The notes below the pieces were generated by a model. It worked only from the letters and a program-made list of their open reading frames with translations, was not told the origin of the DNA and did not search any database. Positions 42,130-49,639 of a stretch of DNA of 49,779 nucleotides are shown here, piece after piece. Numbering within the stretch: the stretch's first letter is position 1; every line of letters begins with the position of its first letter. A program made the translations under genes and the position numbers. Origin of the DNA: Clostridium uliginosum (GTDB lineage: Bacteria; Bacillota; Clostridia; Clostridiales; Clostridiaceae); NCBI RefSeq assembly GCF_900112485.1, contig NZ_FOMG01000029.1, positions 1 through 49,779 of the forward strand, read 5' to 3'.

Positions 42130-42834
42130 TTAACCAACCTTTCTATTTTCACTTACTATTTTCATAAATAATTTTTCAAGATCCTGCCCTGGATTAATTT
42201 TTTCTTCATATCCTAAAATTCCGTTTGAAATAATGCCAATGTGATCTGCAATTTGTTCAACTTCTGATAGATAATGGCTAGATAATATAACTGTAATTCC
42301 GCGATCTTTAAATGAGCGAATTAGTTTACGCAAATCCTGAATACCCATTGGATCCAGTCCATTGGTTGGTTCATCTAGTATTAATAATTTTGGATGATTT
42401 ACAAGAGCAATTGCTATGCCAAGACGTTGCTTCATTCCCATAGAAAACTGGCCAGAATGTTTTTTACCTGTATTAGTTAAATCCACAATTTCAAGCAATT
42501 CATCAATTCTAGAATCTGGGAGACCAAATAAGGTAGTACGAACCTTTAAATTTTCTCTTGCTGTGAGATTTTCATATAATGGTGGTGCCTCAATTAGTGC
42601 TCCAATATTTAAAAGATCGTTTCTATTCCATGGGTGTCCATTATACATGATTTCACCAGAAGTAGCTCTAAGGATTCCTGTAATCATTTTTAAGGTGGTG
42701 GATTTTCCAGCTCCATTTGGTCCTAAAAGACCATATACAGAATTTTCCTTAACCGAAAGTGAAATATTATTTACTGCTAATTGATTTTTAAATTTTTTAC
42801 AAAGATTCTCTGTTTTTAAAATATAATTTGTCAT
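42130..42834 (-). CDS. Lantibiotic-immunity ATPase, MutF/LanF-like, with E-loop
   Basis: 234 aa from ATG 42834 (GGAAGG at good spacing). Walker A GPNGAGKST, signature FSMGMKQR, Walker B LLILDEP, and the His in LSSHYL. The Q-loop reads IGALIEAPPLYENLT, with Glu for Gln: the E-loop known from LanF ATPases. First gene of the FEG operon. No lanA, lanB/M/C or lanT is in the window, so it is an orphan immunity system. Confidence 0.9.
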   Translation of the reverse strand: MTNYILKTENLCKKFKNQLAVNNISLSVKENSVYGLLGPNGAGKSTTLKMITGILRATSGEIMYNGHPWNRNDLLNIGALIEAPPLYENLTARENLKVRTTLFGLPDSRIDELLEIVDLTNTGKKHSGQFSMGMKQRLGIAIALVNHPKLLILDEPTNGLDPMGIQDLRKLIRSFKDRGITVILSSHYLSEVEQIADHIGIISNGILGYEEKINPGQDLEKLFMKIVSENRKVG

Positions 42835-42859
42835 ATTATTCATCCTTCCTTTTCCTTAA

Positions 42860-42928
42860 GCACATGAAAGAAAATAACAAATCAAAGATGCAATGTATAT
42901 TTTGTCTTGTTATTTTTTTGAATGTGCC
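42860..42928. mobile_element. MITE family A, short copy
   Basis: GCACATGAAAGAAAATAAC ... CTTGTTATTTTTTTGAATGT GCC, 69 bp, one G lost at the left end. It lies in the promoter region of the LanFEG-like operon. Confidence 0.7.
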
Positions 42929-42994
42929 TTATATAGCATTAATTTTCTGTTCGAAATATAATTTACTATGAATTTATAAGGAATTTATAAGGAT

Positions 42995-43037
42995 TATAAA
43001 AAAATAAAATCCGACCATATTTTAGTCGAATTTTATT
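42995..43037 (-). terminator. Terminator of the XRE operon (minus strand)
   Basis: On the minus strand AATAAAATTCGAC / GTCGGATTTTATT followed by TTTTTT, 3 bases after the XRE stop. Confidence 0.8.
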
Positions 43038-43039
43038 TA

Positions 43040-43234
43040 CTAGGAATCAAGAGAAAATAATTCATCAACAGTAGTATTAAGAAGTTTAGCTAATTTCATA
43101 GCTAGTTCTAAAGTAGGATTATACTTTTCATTTTCAATAGCATTAATAGTCTGTCTTGTTACACCTAGCTCATTTGCAAGATCTTCTTGACGGAATTTAA
43201 AAGATTTTCTTAATTCTCTAATCTTATTTTTCAT
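43040..43234 (-). CDS. XRE-family regulator (YozG/YvaO-like)
   Basis: 64 aa. Helix-turn-helix: KIRELRKSFKFRQEDLANEL, then GVTRQTINAIENEKYNPTLE and the tail LLNTTVDELFSL, a very common small clostridial repressor. It starts in an ATGA overlap with the upstream membrane protein. Likely autoregulated through the two operators at 43467-43537. Confidence 0.9.
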   Translation of the reverse strand: MKNKIRELRKSFKFRQEDLANELGVTRQTINAIENEKYNPTLELAMKLAKLLNTTVDELFSLDS

Positions 43235-43452
43235 TTGTTCATCTTTCTATTTAAGAAAAAGTGTATACATATATATATAAGATTTTGAGAAATCAAAAGA
43301 AAAAATGCTAGGCTATTATTATATGAACCGGTTTTAATAAAATCATAAGTTGACCATATAAACAAAAAAATCACTGTATAAACCCATGCAAATTTAACTG
43401 AAGTTAAGTTGATACTTAATTGCATTTCATCCATTTTTTTAAAAACTTTCAT
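43231..43452 (-). CDS. Small two-helix membrane protein paired with XRE regulator
   Basis: 73 aa from ATG 43452 (GGGGATG upstream; 43461 is an alternative). Two membrane helices (about 20-37 and 46-66). Such proteins often accompany YozG-like regulators; function unknown. Confidence 0.7.
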   Translation of the reverse strand: MKVFKKMDEMQLSINLTSVKFAWVYTVIFLFIWSTYDFIKTGSYNNSLAFFLLISQNLIYICIHFFLNRKMNK

Positions 43453-43466
43453 AAACAACATCCCCT

Positions 43467-43537
43467 TAAAATGTATAATCTTTTTTACATTTTAAGCATA
43501 ACTATCCTAATATAAAATGTCAATAGTTTTTTACATT
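43467..43537 (-). promoter_or_regulatory. Promoter with two matching inverted-repeat operators
   Basis: Minus-strand promoter: -35 TTGACA (43522-43517), 17-bp spacer, -10 TATGCT (43499-43494). Operators AAAATGT-N12-ACATTTT at 43467-43492 and AAAATGT-N12-ACATTT at 43513-43537, identical in layout and 46 bp apart. One covers the -35, the other the transcribed leader: a good XRE autorepression site. Confidence 0.7.
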
Positions 43538-43714
43538 TCTATTATTTATCACTATATGTAATATACGATTAACCAGTTTGCAATGCTTAAAAGATGTGAA
43601 GGATGGCAAACAGTAGATAAATTTAAAGAAGTGCATTAGGAATACAAAGAGTTGTAATGATTTTAAATTGTTACATAATAGGTAGAAAATATGAAGCAAT
43701 TAATATAAAATGTC

Positions 43715-43740
43715 CTTTGAAAATCGAATAATGTGATGTT
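43715..43740 (+). promoter_or_regulatory. Leader module copy
   Basis: CTTTGAAAATCGAATAATGT then GATGTT, upstream of the GNAT gene; preceded at 43590 by GATGTGAAGGATGGC, also found at 33430 and 35600. Confidence 0.5.
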
Positions 43741-43797
43741 TATAAAATATGTTATAATTTACTAAAGGTTAACTAGTAATATTTGGAGGGAATCATA

Positions 43798-44349
43798 ATG
43801 AAATTTGGAGAAAATGAAATAAAATTAAAAGATGGAACGCCATGCATTTTAAGAAGCCCAAATGAAGATGATGCGGAAAAAATGATTGAATATCTAAAAA
43901 TTACATCAAAAGAAACGCATTTCATGGTTAGATATCCTGAAGAAATTAAGATGACTATTGATGCAGAAAAAGAATGTCTTAAGAATAATTTAATTAGCGA
44001 TAAAGATATAATGATTGCTGCATTTGTGAATGGTGAACTTGCAGGTAATGCTGGTATTAGCTGCGTAAGAAATCATATTAAACTTAAACATAGAGCAGTG
44101 TTTGGAATTTCTATTAAAGAAAAGTACTGGAATAATGGTATTGGAAGTATACTTCTCAAAGAGATAATTGAACAGGCAAAGAAGATGGGTTATGAGCAAA
44201 TTGAACTTGGTGTATTTTCAGATAATGAGAAAGCACAGGTTTTATATAAAAAGTATGGCTTTGAAGTTTGGGGTACTACGAAGAATGCATTTAAACTTAA
44301 AGATGGAACATATCGTGATGAAATTATAATGGGAAGAATGATAAAATAA
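43798..44349 (+). CDS. GNAT acetyltransferase
   Basis: 183 aa from ATG 43798 (TTGGAGGG). GNAT fold: AELAGN-like GELAGNAGISCV, acetyl-CoA loop KEKYWNNGIGSILLKEIIEQ (about 103-122), and the late NEKAQVLYKKYGFEVWGT. Substrate unknown. Single-gene unit. Confidence 0.85.
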   Translation: MKFGENEIKLKDGTPCILRSPNEDDAEKMIEYLKITSKETHFMVRYPEEIKMTIDAEKECLKNNLISDKDIMIAAFVNGELAGNAGISCVRNHIKLKHRAVFGISIKEKYWNNGIGSILLKEIIEQAKKMGYEQIELGVFSDNEKAQVLYKKYGFEVWGTTKNAFKLKDGTYRDEIIMGRMIK

Positions 44350-44439
44350 ATATCAATCCAAATTAATAAATTCCACTTTATAGGTGAGAATACAAGTACA
44401 CTAATGTGATATTTACAAAATATACTATAATTAATTTAA

Positions 44440-44661
44440 GCTATGTTTTAAAACCGTGTTGATATTGTTACATATTGTTCAGCGTGCTAAAGAATTCAAC
44501 TTAAGAACATCTAAACGAGTATAGTCCCATTCCAGCTTGCTCCAAAGACAAGCTTCGGACAAGCAATTAATGTGACAATACTCATTAAGAGTTCTAAAAG
44601 TCGAATTCTAATGCACACTTCACAAAAATGTAACAATATCAACACTATATTAAAACAAAGC
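44440..44661. mobile_element. MITE family C, 222 bp complete
   Basis: GCTATGTTTTAAAACCGTGT ... ATCAACACTATATTAAAACA AAGC, with interior AAGAACATCTAAACGAGTAT and an inverted AAGAGTTCTAAAAG. It fills most of the gene-free 44350-44727. Confidence 0.75.
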
Positions 44662-44727
44662 TTTAATTTAAAATGGTAAATAATAGTTAAGTAACAATTA
44701 TTTGTATTATATAAGAGGGGGATAAAC

Positions 44728-45144
44728 GTGGATATAAAAGATATTACTCAAAATATAGGATATTGCGGTTTGGTTTGCAAATTATGCCATGAGGCAGATA
44801 AATGTGCTGGGTGTAAATCTGAAAATAATTGTTGTGGAAGACATTTAAGCGAGAATGGTTGTTTTCAATTTGACTGTTGTGTCAAAAATGGGATAAATGG
44901 TTGTTGGGAATGTGAAGATGGTCCATGTGATAAAGATATGTTCAGCGAACATCACGATGTTAGAAATCGGACTTTTGTAAAAGTGGCAAAAAATGAGGGC
45001 ATAGAAAAGCTTGCAGAATATGTTCTAAAAAATCAAAAGAATGGTATTATGTATGGATGGAATAAAGATTATGATAATTTAGGAAATGAAAAGGCTGTTA
45101 TTGATTTATTACATAATGGATTAAATAGTAAGTATGCAAAATGA
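44728..45144 (+). CDS. DUF3795 Cys-rich protein
   Basis: 138 aa from GTG 44728 (GAGGGGGATAA). Twelve or so Cys in the first 75 residues: YCGLVCKLCHEADKCAGC, NCCGRHLSENGCFQFDCC, GCWECEDGPCDK. This is the DUF3795 pattern, a likely metal- or Fe-S-binding module. Function unknown. Followed by an overlapping ORF truncated by a MITE. Confidence 0.85.
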   Translation: MDIKDITQNIGYCGLVCKLCHEADKCAGCKSENNCCGRHLSENGCFQFDCCVKNGINGCWECEDGPCDKDMFSEHHDVRNRTFVKVAKNEGIEKLAEYVLKNQKNGIMYGWNKDYDNLGNEKAVIDLLHNGLNSKYAK

Positions 45145-45151
45145 GCATAAT

Positions 45152-45340
45152 ATGAAGTTAGATGAAGTGGATTTAATTCAGTCACGCACATCTCATTGTG
45201 ATACAACTCAAACTAATCAAATAGAAGTAAAATATATCCATCCTGTTTATGGATGTAATCCAGTTTATATAAAATATGAGGGAAATCTTATCAAGGGTTT
45301 TAGTGATTGTACATTATGCTTTCAAGCAACACTATATTAA
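45152..45340 (+). CDS. Possible truncated ORF after DUF3795
   Basis: 62 aa from ATG 45152 (45134 also possible). VKYIHPVYGCNPVYIKYEGN looks like real protein sequence, but the last residues (FQATLY) and the stop lie in a family C MITE end. No family recognised. It has no clear ribosome binding site and may be a gene cut by the insertion. Confidence 0.35.
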   Translation: MKLDEVDLIQSRTSHCDTTQTNQIEVKYIHPVYGCNPVYIKYEGNLIKGFSDCTLCFQATLY

Positions 45341-45344
45341 AATA

Positions 45345-45415
45345 ACATTCTGTTTTAATATAGTATTGCTATTGTTACATATTGTTCAGGCTGCTAAATA
45401 ATTGATATAGCCTAA
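45345..45415. mobile_element. MITE family C, partial
   Basis: TTCTGTTTTAATATAGTATT then GCTATTGTTACATATTG resembles the left end; an inverted ACTATATTAAAATAACA just upstream is a right end. A degenerate, rearranged copy. Confidence 0.5.
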
Positions 45416-45433
45416 AGTTATAACATAGATTAA

Positions 45434-45475
45434 GAATACCGTACTACTTTAGAAATAAATTTGCGGTGTTTTTTG
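45434..45475 (+). terminator. Module terminator
   Basis: AATACCGTACTACTTTAGAA ... AATTTGCGGTGTTTTTTG. Confidence 0.65.
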
Positions 45476-45481
45476 TACTGT

Positions 45482-45529
45482 ATAAGTGCAAATGTTAAAC
45501 CAATATATATGGTTAGCATTTGCACTTAT
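45482..45529. terminator. Second hairpin ATAAGTGCAAATG / CATTTGCACTTAT
   Basis: Strong stem with TTAAACC / GGTTAG extension and a TATA loop, followed by TTTTATTT. Adjacent to the module terminator. Confidence 0.7.
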
Positions 45530-45544
45530 TTTATTTATAATTAC

Positions 45545-45616
45545 GCTATGTTTTAAGTGAATTCCACTGTCCATGAGCTTTATATTACAATATCAACATT
45601 CACTTAAAACATAGCC
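45545..45616. mobile_element. MITE family C, 72-bp copy
   Basis: GCTATGTTTTAAGTGAATTC ... CATTCACTTAAAACATAGCC: two ends with a short interior shared with 3634-3700. Confidence 0.7.
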
Positions 45617-45762
45617 TATAGTTAAAGGAATAATTGGTCTGGCATCAGTATTTACAAAGTATGTGCTAATTCAGTCATGTAGTAGGAAATTACGAAACAA
45701 TATACTTTTGAGTGAATACTATAGTATATAAGATTTTTACTAATGACTATAAAGAGATTATT

Positions 45763-46239
45763 ATGAAGCGGGTGCTTAAAATGACTATTGAATTTAATCG
45801 AATTATGTTTAATTTAAAACGAGGATATTATAGATATATTGGTTCTGGTTCTGGTAGACAAGTATTCGATTTGGGAAATGGATATGTAATCAAAGTGGCA
45901 AGAAATAGAGCAGGAATTGCACAAAATATGTGTGAGTATAAAATTTCATTTAATGATGATTCTGATTTATTTGCAAAAGTTATACAAGCTTCAAACGACT
46001 TTGATTTATTGATAATGCAAAAAGCTCATAAAATATATAATATTTCATATGTTTTTGAGTATTTTAATGTTGCAAGCAAAAGGGAACTGTTTAACTTAGA
46101 AGAACTACAGAGTATTAAGAGAAGGTATAATTTATTATTGGATGATTTTGATCGAAAAAGCAGCTGGGGAATGATTAATGGAAGGCCTGTCATTATTGAT
46201 TACGGTTTCACAAGAGAAGTCATGGAAAGATATTATTAA
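45763..46239 (+). CDS. Minimal protein-kinase-like protein, unknown family
   Basis: 158 aa from ATG 45763 (AAGAGATTATT); ATG 45781 is an alternative. A glycine-rich YIGSGSGRQVFDLG (about 25-38) followed by YVIKVARN with a candidate ATP-binding Lys, and near the C-terminus MINGRPVIIDYGFTRE, where IDYG looks like a metal-binding D-x-G. The usual catalytic loop HxD is not evident, so activity is doubtful. The Cys/Arg-rich peptide gene follows 60 bp downstream on the same strand. Confidence 0.55.
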   Translation: MKRVLKMTIEFNRIMFNLKRGYYRYIGSGSGRQVFDLGNGYVIKVARNRAGIAQNMCEYKISFNDDSDLFAKVIQASNDFDLLIMQKAHKIYNISYVFEYFNVASKRELFNLEELQSIKRRYNLLLDDFDRKSSWGMINGRPVIIDYGFTREVMERYY

Positions 46240-46242
46240 TGA

Positions 46243-46270
46243 ACAATTATGTAAGATTGAGCATATATTA
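46243..46270 (+). promoter_or_regulatory. Sigma-K-like promoter upstream of the Cys/Arg peptide
   Basis: AC at 46243-46244, 17-nt spacer, CATATATTA at 46262-46270, matching the sigma-K pattern AC-N16/17-CATANNNTA. The motif is short and A+T-rich, so chance is possible. Confidence 0.4.
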
Positions 46271-46299
46271 AATTATACAAAAGAGGAGAGGTGATTAAT

Positions 46300-46395
46300 A
46301 TGTTATGTTGCCAATGTTGTAGATGTTGCAGATGTTGTAGATGCCGTAGATGTCGTATACGTTGCAGACGTCGTCGTAGATTCTCTTCTTTATAA
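46300..46395 (+). CDS. 31-aa Cys/Arg-rich, protamine-like peptide
   Basis: Begins MLCCQCCRCCRCC and ends in five Arg then FSSL; 11 Cys and 12 Arg in 31 residues. AGAGGAGAGGTG lies at ideal spacing before ATG 46300. Codons TGT/TGC/AGA/CGT alternate in a near-repeat, suggesting growth by short duplications. No family recognised. With a sigma-K-like promoter it could be a cross-linked spore-coat peptide; it could also bind metal or nucleic acid. It follows a kinase-like gene by 60 bp. No RiPP enzyme is near. Confidence 0.7.
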   Translation: MLCCQCCRCCRCCRCRRCRIRCRRRRRFSSL

Positions 46396-46450
46396 TGCAT
46401 GATAAATTAATTCCTTATGTGATAAATCTATAATGAAACCATTAATTCTA

Positions 46451-46498
46451 GATACCATATTATTTAGGTTTTTATAAATGAATAATATGGTATTTTTT
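46451..46498 (+). terminator. Module terminator
   Basis: ATACCATATTATT / AATAATATGGTATTTTTT, same place and shape as other module terminators but with co-varied stem (CCATAT/ATATGG). It closes the kinase-like/peptide unit. Confidence 0.75.
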
Positions 46499-46520
46499 AG
46501 TGTACAATACTTTTACGATA

Positions 46521-46561
46521 GGCTATGTTTTATAATATCAACACTTACTTAAAACATAGCC
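46521..46561. mobile_element. MITE family C minimal copy, 41 bp
   Basis: GGCTATGTTTTATAATATCA then ACACTTACTTAAAACATAGCC. The rest of 46562-46738 shows nothing else. Confidence 0.65.
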
Positions 46562-46738
46562 TTATGATAAGTAACTATTAAGAATTTATATTAGACATAT
46601 TAAGGAAAAAGTAAACTTAAATATTAACAGGGAGAATGGGAGTCTTATTATTTAAGGTGTAATTATTTAATAGTAACCGTTAATTTATAGAATTAATACA
46701 ATGATACTAGTAAATAATTATATTAGGAGAATTTAACT

Positions 46739-47680
46739 GTGTTATCTAATAGTAGATTTATACAACAATCATTGGAATTGCATCTTTTTTTTGCAAGAAT
46801 TATGAAAGAACATTCATTCTTTTTAGAAGTAGGTTTTACACCAAAGGATTCAAATTATATTGATGAGGCAGACGCCTTTAGAATGAAGTTTGACAAACTT
46901 TTAGCTGATGCCATATCTCTTTCTAATGGTGTTGTTAGTAATGATGTATTACAATCTGGTGAAGTAGTAACCCCTTTTACATTAGAAGCTGAACAGGCTT
47001 CAGTATATTTTACAGGAGTGAAAATTCCAACTAATATTACTAAAATAGAGCAAGGATTAATGGGTGATTCCTTAATCAGAAGTAATCATCCTGTTCTTGA
47101 GCAAAGAGTATCTGAACTTAATGATAGAGCATTGGAATTAATTAGATGTTTAGCAAGGTTTAAGACTAAGTTATTATCAGATGTTATATCCTGTAGGATA
47201 TTTACAACTAATTATCCTTTGCTTTTAGATCATATTTTAAGAGAAGCAAAGTTTTATTTTCAGCTACTTCAAAGATTGCAAAATCGTGAAGAAATCAACT
47301 TAGAGAGAGAAGCTTATGAACAAGAAACTTTCTGGAACAGAATTATGGCTGAACATTCAAAATTTATTCGTGGACTTCTTGATCCAACTGAAGAAGAACT
47401 AATAAATACAGCAAATAATTTTGGATATGAGTTTGATCAGTTGACAATAGAAGCAAAAGAAGCTATGGATAATTCCATGCCAATTGTAAAAGTTACAGAT
47501 GACAGTTTTAAAGCAACTGTAGAAATAAGTAAGTTTAAGACACAAGGTACACAAGGATTGGTAGAGTGTAAAATCAAATCTATAATAATACCATTATTGG
47601 GTGACCATACTTTACGTGAAGCAAATCATTATTTGCGTTTATTAAAAATGTTTAAAAAAGCACCAGAAAGTGATTATTAA
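46739..47680 (+). CDS. DUF2935 protein (two hemerythrin-like four-helix units)
   Basis: 313 aa, two related halves: SLELHLFFARIMKEHSFFLE (about 11-30) and ETFWNRIMAEHSKFIRGLLD (about 199-218). Each half ends with LxDHxLREAxxYxxLLxxL (about 159-178 and 287-304). The repeated E-HS and DH-LREA residues fit metal-binding helical bundles. GTG start after TAGGAGA. Single gene. Function unknown. Confidence 0.85.
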   Translation: MLSNSRFIQQSLELHLFFARIMKEHSFFLEVGFTPKDSNYIDEADAFRMKFDKLLADAISLSNGVVSNDVLQSGEVVTPFTLEAEQASVYFTGVKIPTNITKIEQGLMGDSLIRSNHPVLEQRVSELNDRALELIRCLARFKTKLLSDVISCRIFTTNYPLLLDHILREAKFYFQLLQRLQNREEINLEREAYEQETFWNRIMAEHSKFIRGLLDPTEEELINTANNFGYEFDQLTIEAKEAMDNSMPIVKVTDDSFKATVEISKFKTQGTQGLVECKIKSIIIPLLGDHTLREANHYLRLLKMFKKAPESDY

Positions 47681-47823
47681 TAAGTTTAACCTAGAAAAGA
47701 TAGTCTAGTATGAACTTTTTTATATTATTTATAAATAAAAGTAACTAATACAGATTTTCTTGACCACCATCATGAAATAGGAGGAATAACTGGATCTGAT
47801 ATTCCTATTCCAAATAGCAAAAG

Positions 47824-47853
47824 AGCCTGCATCTTTTATATATGCAGGCTTTA
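47824..47853 (+). terminator. Hairpin GCCTGCAT / ATGCAGGC
   Basis: Followed by TTTAGTTGT, 145 bp after DUF2935. Between them, an open stretch reads DHHHEIGGITGSDIPIPNSK without a start codon, perhaps a gene remnant. Confidence 0.65.
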
Positions 47854-47968
47854 GTTGTCTTACAATTTGTAGGTATTGAAAAAGAAAGGAAGAAAAATAC
47901 TGTATTTATAAAACGTTAGTTTACATATTATTCCAAATATGATTTAATAAAAATGAACATCTGAATAA

Positions 47969-48976
47969 ATGGGGGGATTTTCTATTAAATATATATTTAA
48001 AATAAGTATAATCCTAATTTTAATATTAAATATTACAGGTTGCGATAAAAAGTTAAATACAAAGCAAATGAAAGATATCGAAGAAAATAGAACGGCAGAG
48101 GAATCACAAAATAATATAGATATACCAGATACTACAGAAATTATAGACACTTTATGTTCAGATGATTTTGGAGGAAGATTAGTAGGTTCCAAAGGAGATC
48201 AGGAAACTGAAAACTATATTTTTAAAATAATTAAAGATTTAAAACTAGAACCATTATTTGATGAAGAATATTATGAGCCATATACTCAAGAAGTATATAA
48301 AAATTATGGTTTAATTGATGATAATGATAAACCTGAAAATAAAGAGATTCATAATTTAGTAGGAGTTATTAAAGGTTCCGATAGTACAAAAGCAGTAGTC
48401 ATATCAGCACATTTTGATCATATTGGATATCAAGATGGAAAGATAATTAGAGGGGCATTAGATAATGCCTCAGGAGTTGCCACTTTAATACGAATAGCAG
48501 ATATTTTAAAAAAGCAATCTCAAAGTAAGACTTTTAGTCAAGATATAATTATTGCATTTTTTGATGGTGAAGAAACTTCTCAACAAGGAAGTAAAGCTTT
48601 TGTTAATGATATAAAAGATAGATATTCAAATTTATACAATATAAATATAGATTGTGTAGGTGGAAAAAAAGCTGGAAAGATATCCTTAAATAATAAAAGT
48701 AAGATATCAAATAAATTAACTGTAGCAATGAAAGAAACATTTAAAAATAATAATATGGATTTTTCAGATGTTGAATTAAAAGGTGCAACAAGTGATCATA
48801 AAAGTTTTGAAAAAATGGGTATTACTAATATTTATATAGGACAAGAAGACTTAAAACCATATGTTCATAATGAAACTGATAATCCAGATACTTTAAATTG
48901 TGATGAAATAGAAAAGGTGGCAAATGTTATAGGTAATTTTATAGAAATAAATGATGGTCAAATTTTTAAAGAGTAA
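47969..48976 (+). CDS. M28-family metallopeptidase lipoprotein
   Basis: 335 aa. A signal with lipobox LNITGC at residues 20-25 predicts a lipid-anchored outer-face protein. M28 metal ligands are visible: SAHFDHIG (about 145-152), ALDNASG (about 164), FFDGEE (about 195-200), NIDCVG and the last His in PYVHNETDNPD. Probably an aminopeptidase. The ATG at 47969 overlaps its only Shine-Dalgarno (GGGGGGA); an ATT at 47984 at ideal spacing would give a standard IKYIFK signal start. Confidence 0.85.
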   Translation: MGGFSIKYIFKISIILILILNITGCDKKLNTKQMKDIEENRTAEESQNNIDIPDTTEIIDTLCSDDFGGRLVGSKGDQETENYIFKIIKDLKLEPLFDEEYYEPYTQEVYKNYGLIDDNDKPENKEIHNLVGVIKGSDSTKAVVISAHFDHIGYQDGKIIRGALDNASGVATLIRIADILKKQSQSKTFSQDIIIAFFDGEETSQQGSKAFVNDIKDRYSNLYNINIDCVGGKKAGKISLNNKSKISNKLTVAMKETFKNNNMDFSDVELKGATSDHKSFEKMGITNIYIGQEDLKPYVHNETDNPDTLNCDEIEKVANVIGNFIEINDGQIFKE

Positions 48977-49052
48977 GTTGTATAATATAAGAATAATAGA
49001 CTTATTTAACAATTTTCTAGATTATAAATTATTAAAAACAAACAATAAATTA

Positions 49053-49086
49053 AAATACTGTATTGAAAAAGTTGTGGTATTTTTAT
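49053..49086 (+). terminator. Module terminator, weak
   Basis: AAAATACTGTATTG / GTTGTGGTATTTTTATTG. It sits between the M28 gene and the last GNAT. Confidence 0.5.
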
Positions 49087-49128
49087 TGTACAATAGTAAA
49101 TTAATACGAAGAAAGGGGATGGTTTAAT

Positions 49129-49584
49129 ATGCTAATTATCGAACACTTAGCAGACCATAAAGAATATTTAGATAATGTAGTAGATTGGCTTTGGAAAGAA
49201 TTTGGTAATGAAGATAATTATGCTTTTTGGGAAAGTATAGTAAAAAATAGTTTGAGAAAAAATAAATTACCTTTAACATTTATTGCACTTATGGATAATA
49301 AGTTGGTTGGAACTGTAGGATTATGGAGAAGTGATTTATTGAGTAGACAAGACCTTTATCCATGGCTATCAGCATTATTTGTTAAAGATGAATATAGAAG
49401 TAAAAATATTGGACAAGAGTTACAGCGATTTTTGATTAATTATTGCAGAAAAAAAGGATATGAAGAACTTTTTCTTTATACCGACATTTGCAATTATTAT
49501 GAAAGAACTGGATGGCAGTATCTTGAAGATGGTATTGAATATTCAGGTGGAAATATAAAGATATACAAGAAAAAACTAAGTTAG
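49129..49584 (+). CDS. GNAT acetyltransferase
   Basis: 151 aa. LVGTVGLW (about 63-70), YPWLSALFVKDEYRSKNIGQ (about 81-100, the acetyl-CoA loop), then the C-terminal NYYERTGWQYLED. Substrate unknown. AGAAAGGGGATGG precedes ATG. Last gene in the window. Confidence 0.85.
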   Translation: MLIIEHLADHKEYLDNVVDWLWKEFGNEDNYAFWESIVKNSLRKNKLPLTFIALMDNKLVGTVGLWRSDLLSRQDLYPWLSALFVKDEYRSKNIGQELQRFLINYCRKKGYEELFLYTDICNYYERTGWQYLEDGIEYSGGNIKIYKKKLS

Positions 49585-49639
49585 TAATAAATAATATTCT
49601 TTTATGGTGCAATTTTATTTGAAAAATTATACTCCTAAA

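Noticed and set aside
46300..46395. RiPP precursor peptide
   Set aside because: No modification enzyme, protease or exporter gene is adjacent, and the peptide lacks a leader/core division.
47760..47850. Open stretch with DHHHEIGGITGSD
   Set aside because: It has no start codon and is bounded by stops; noted only as a possible remnant.
28264..49090. A true integron with attC sites
   Set aside because: No integrase gene and no GTTRRRY-type core sites; the hairpins carry T tracts and work as terminators, so only a cassette-like layout is claimed.
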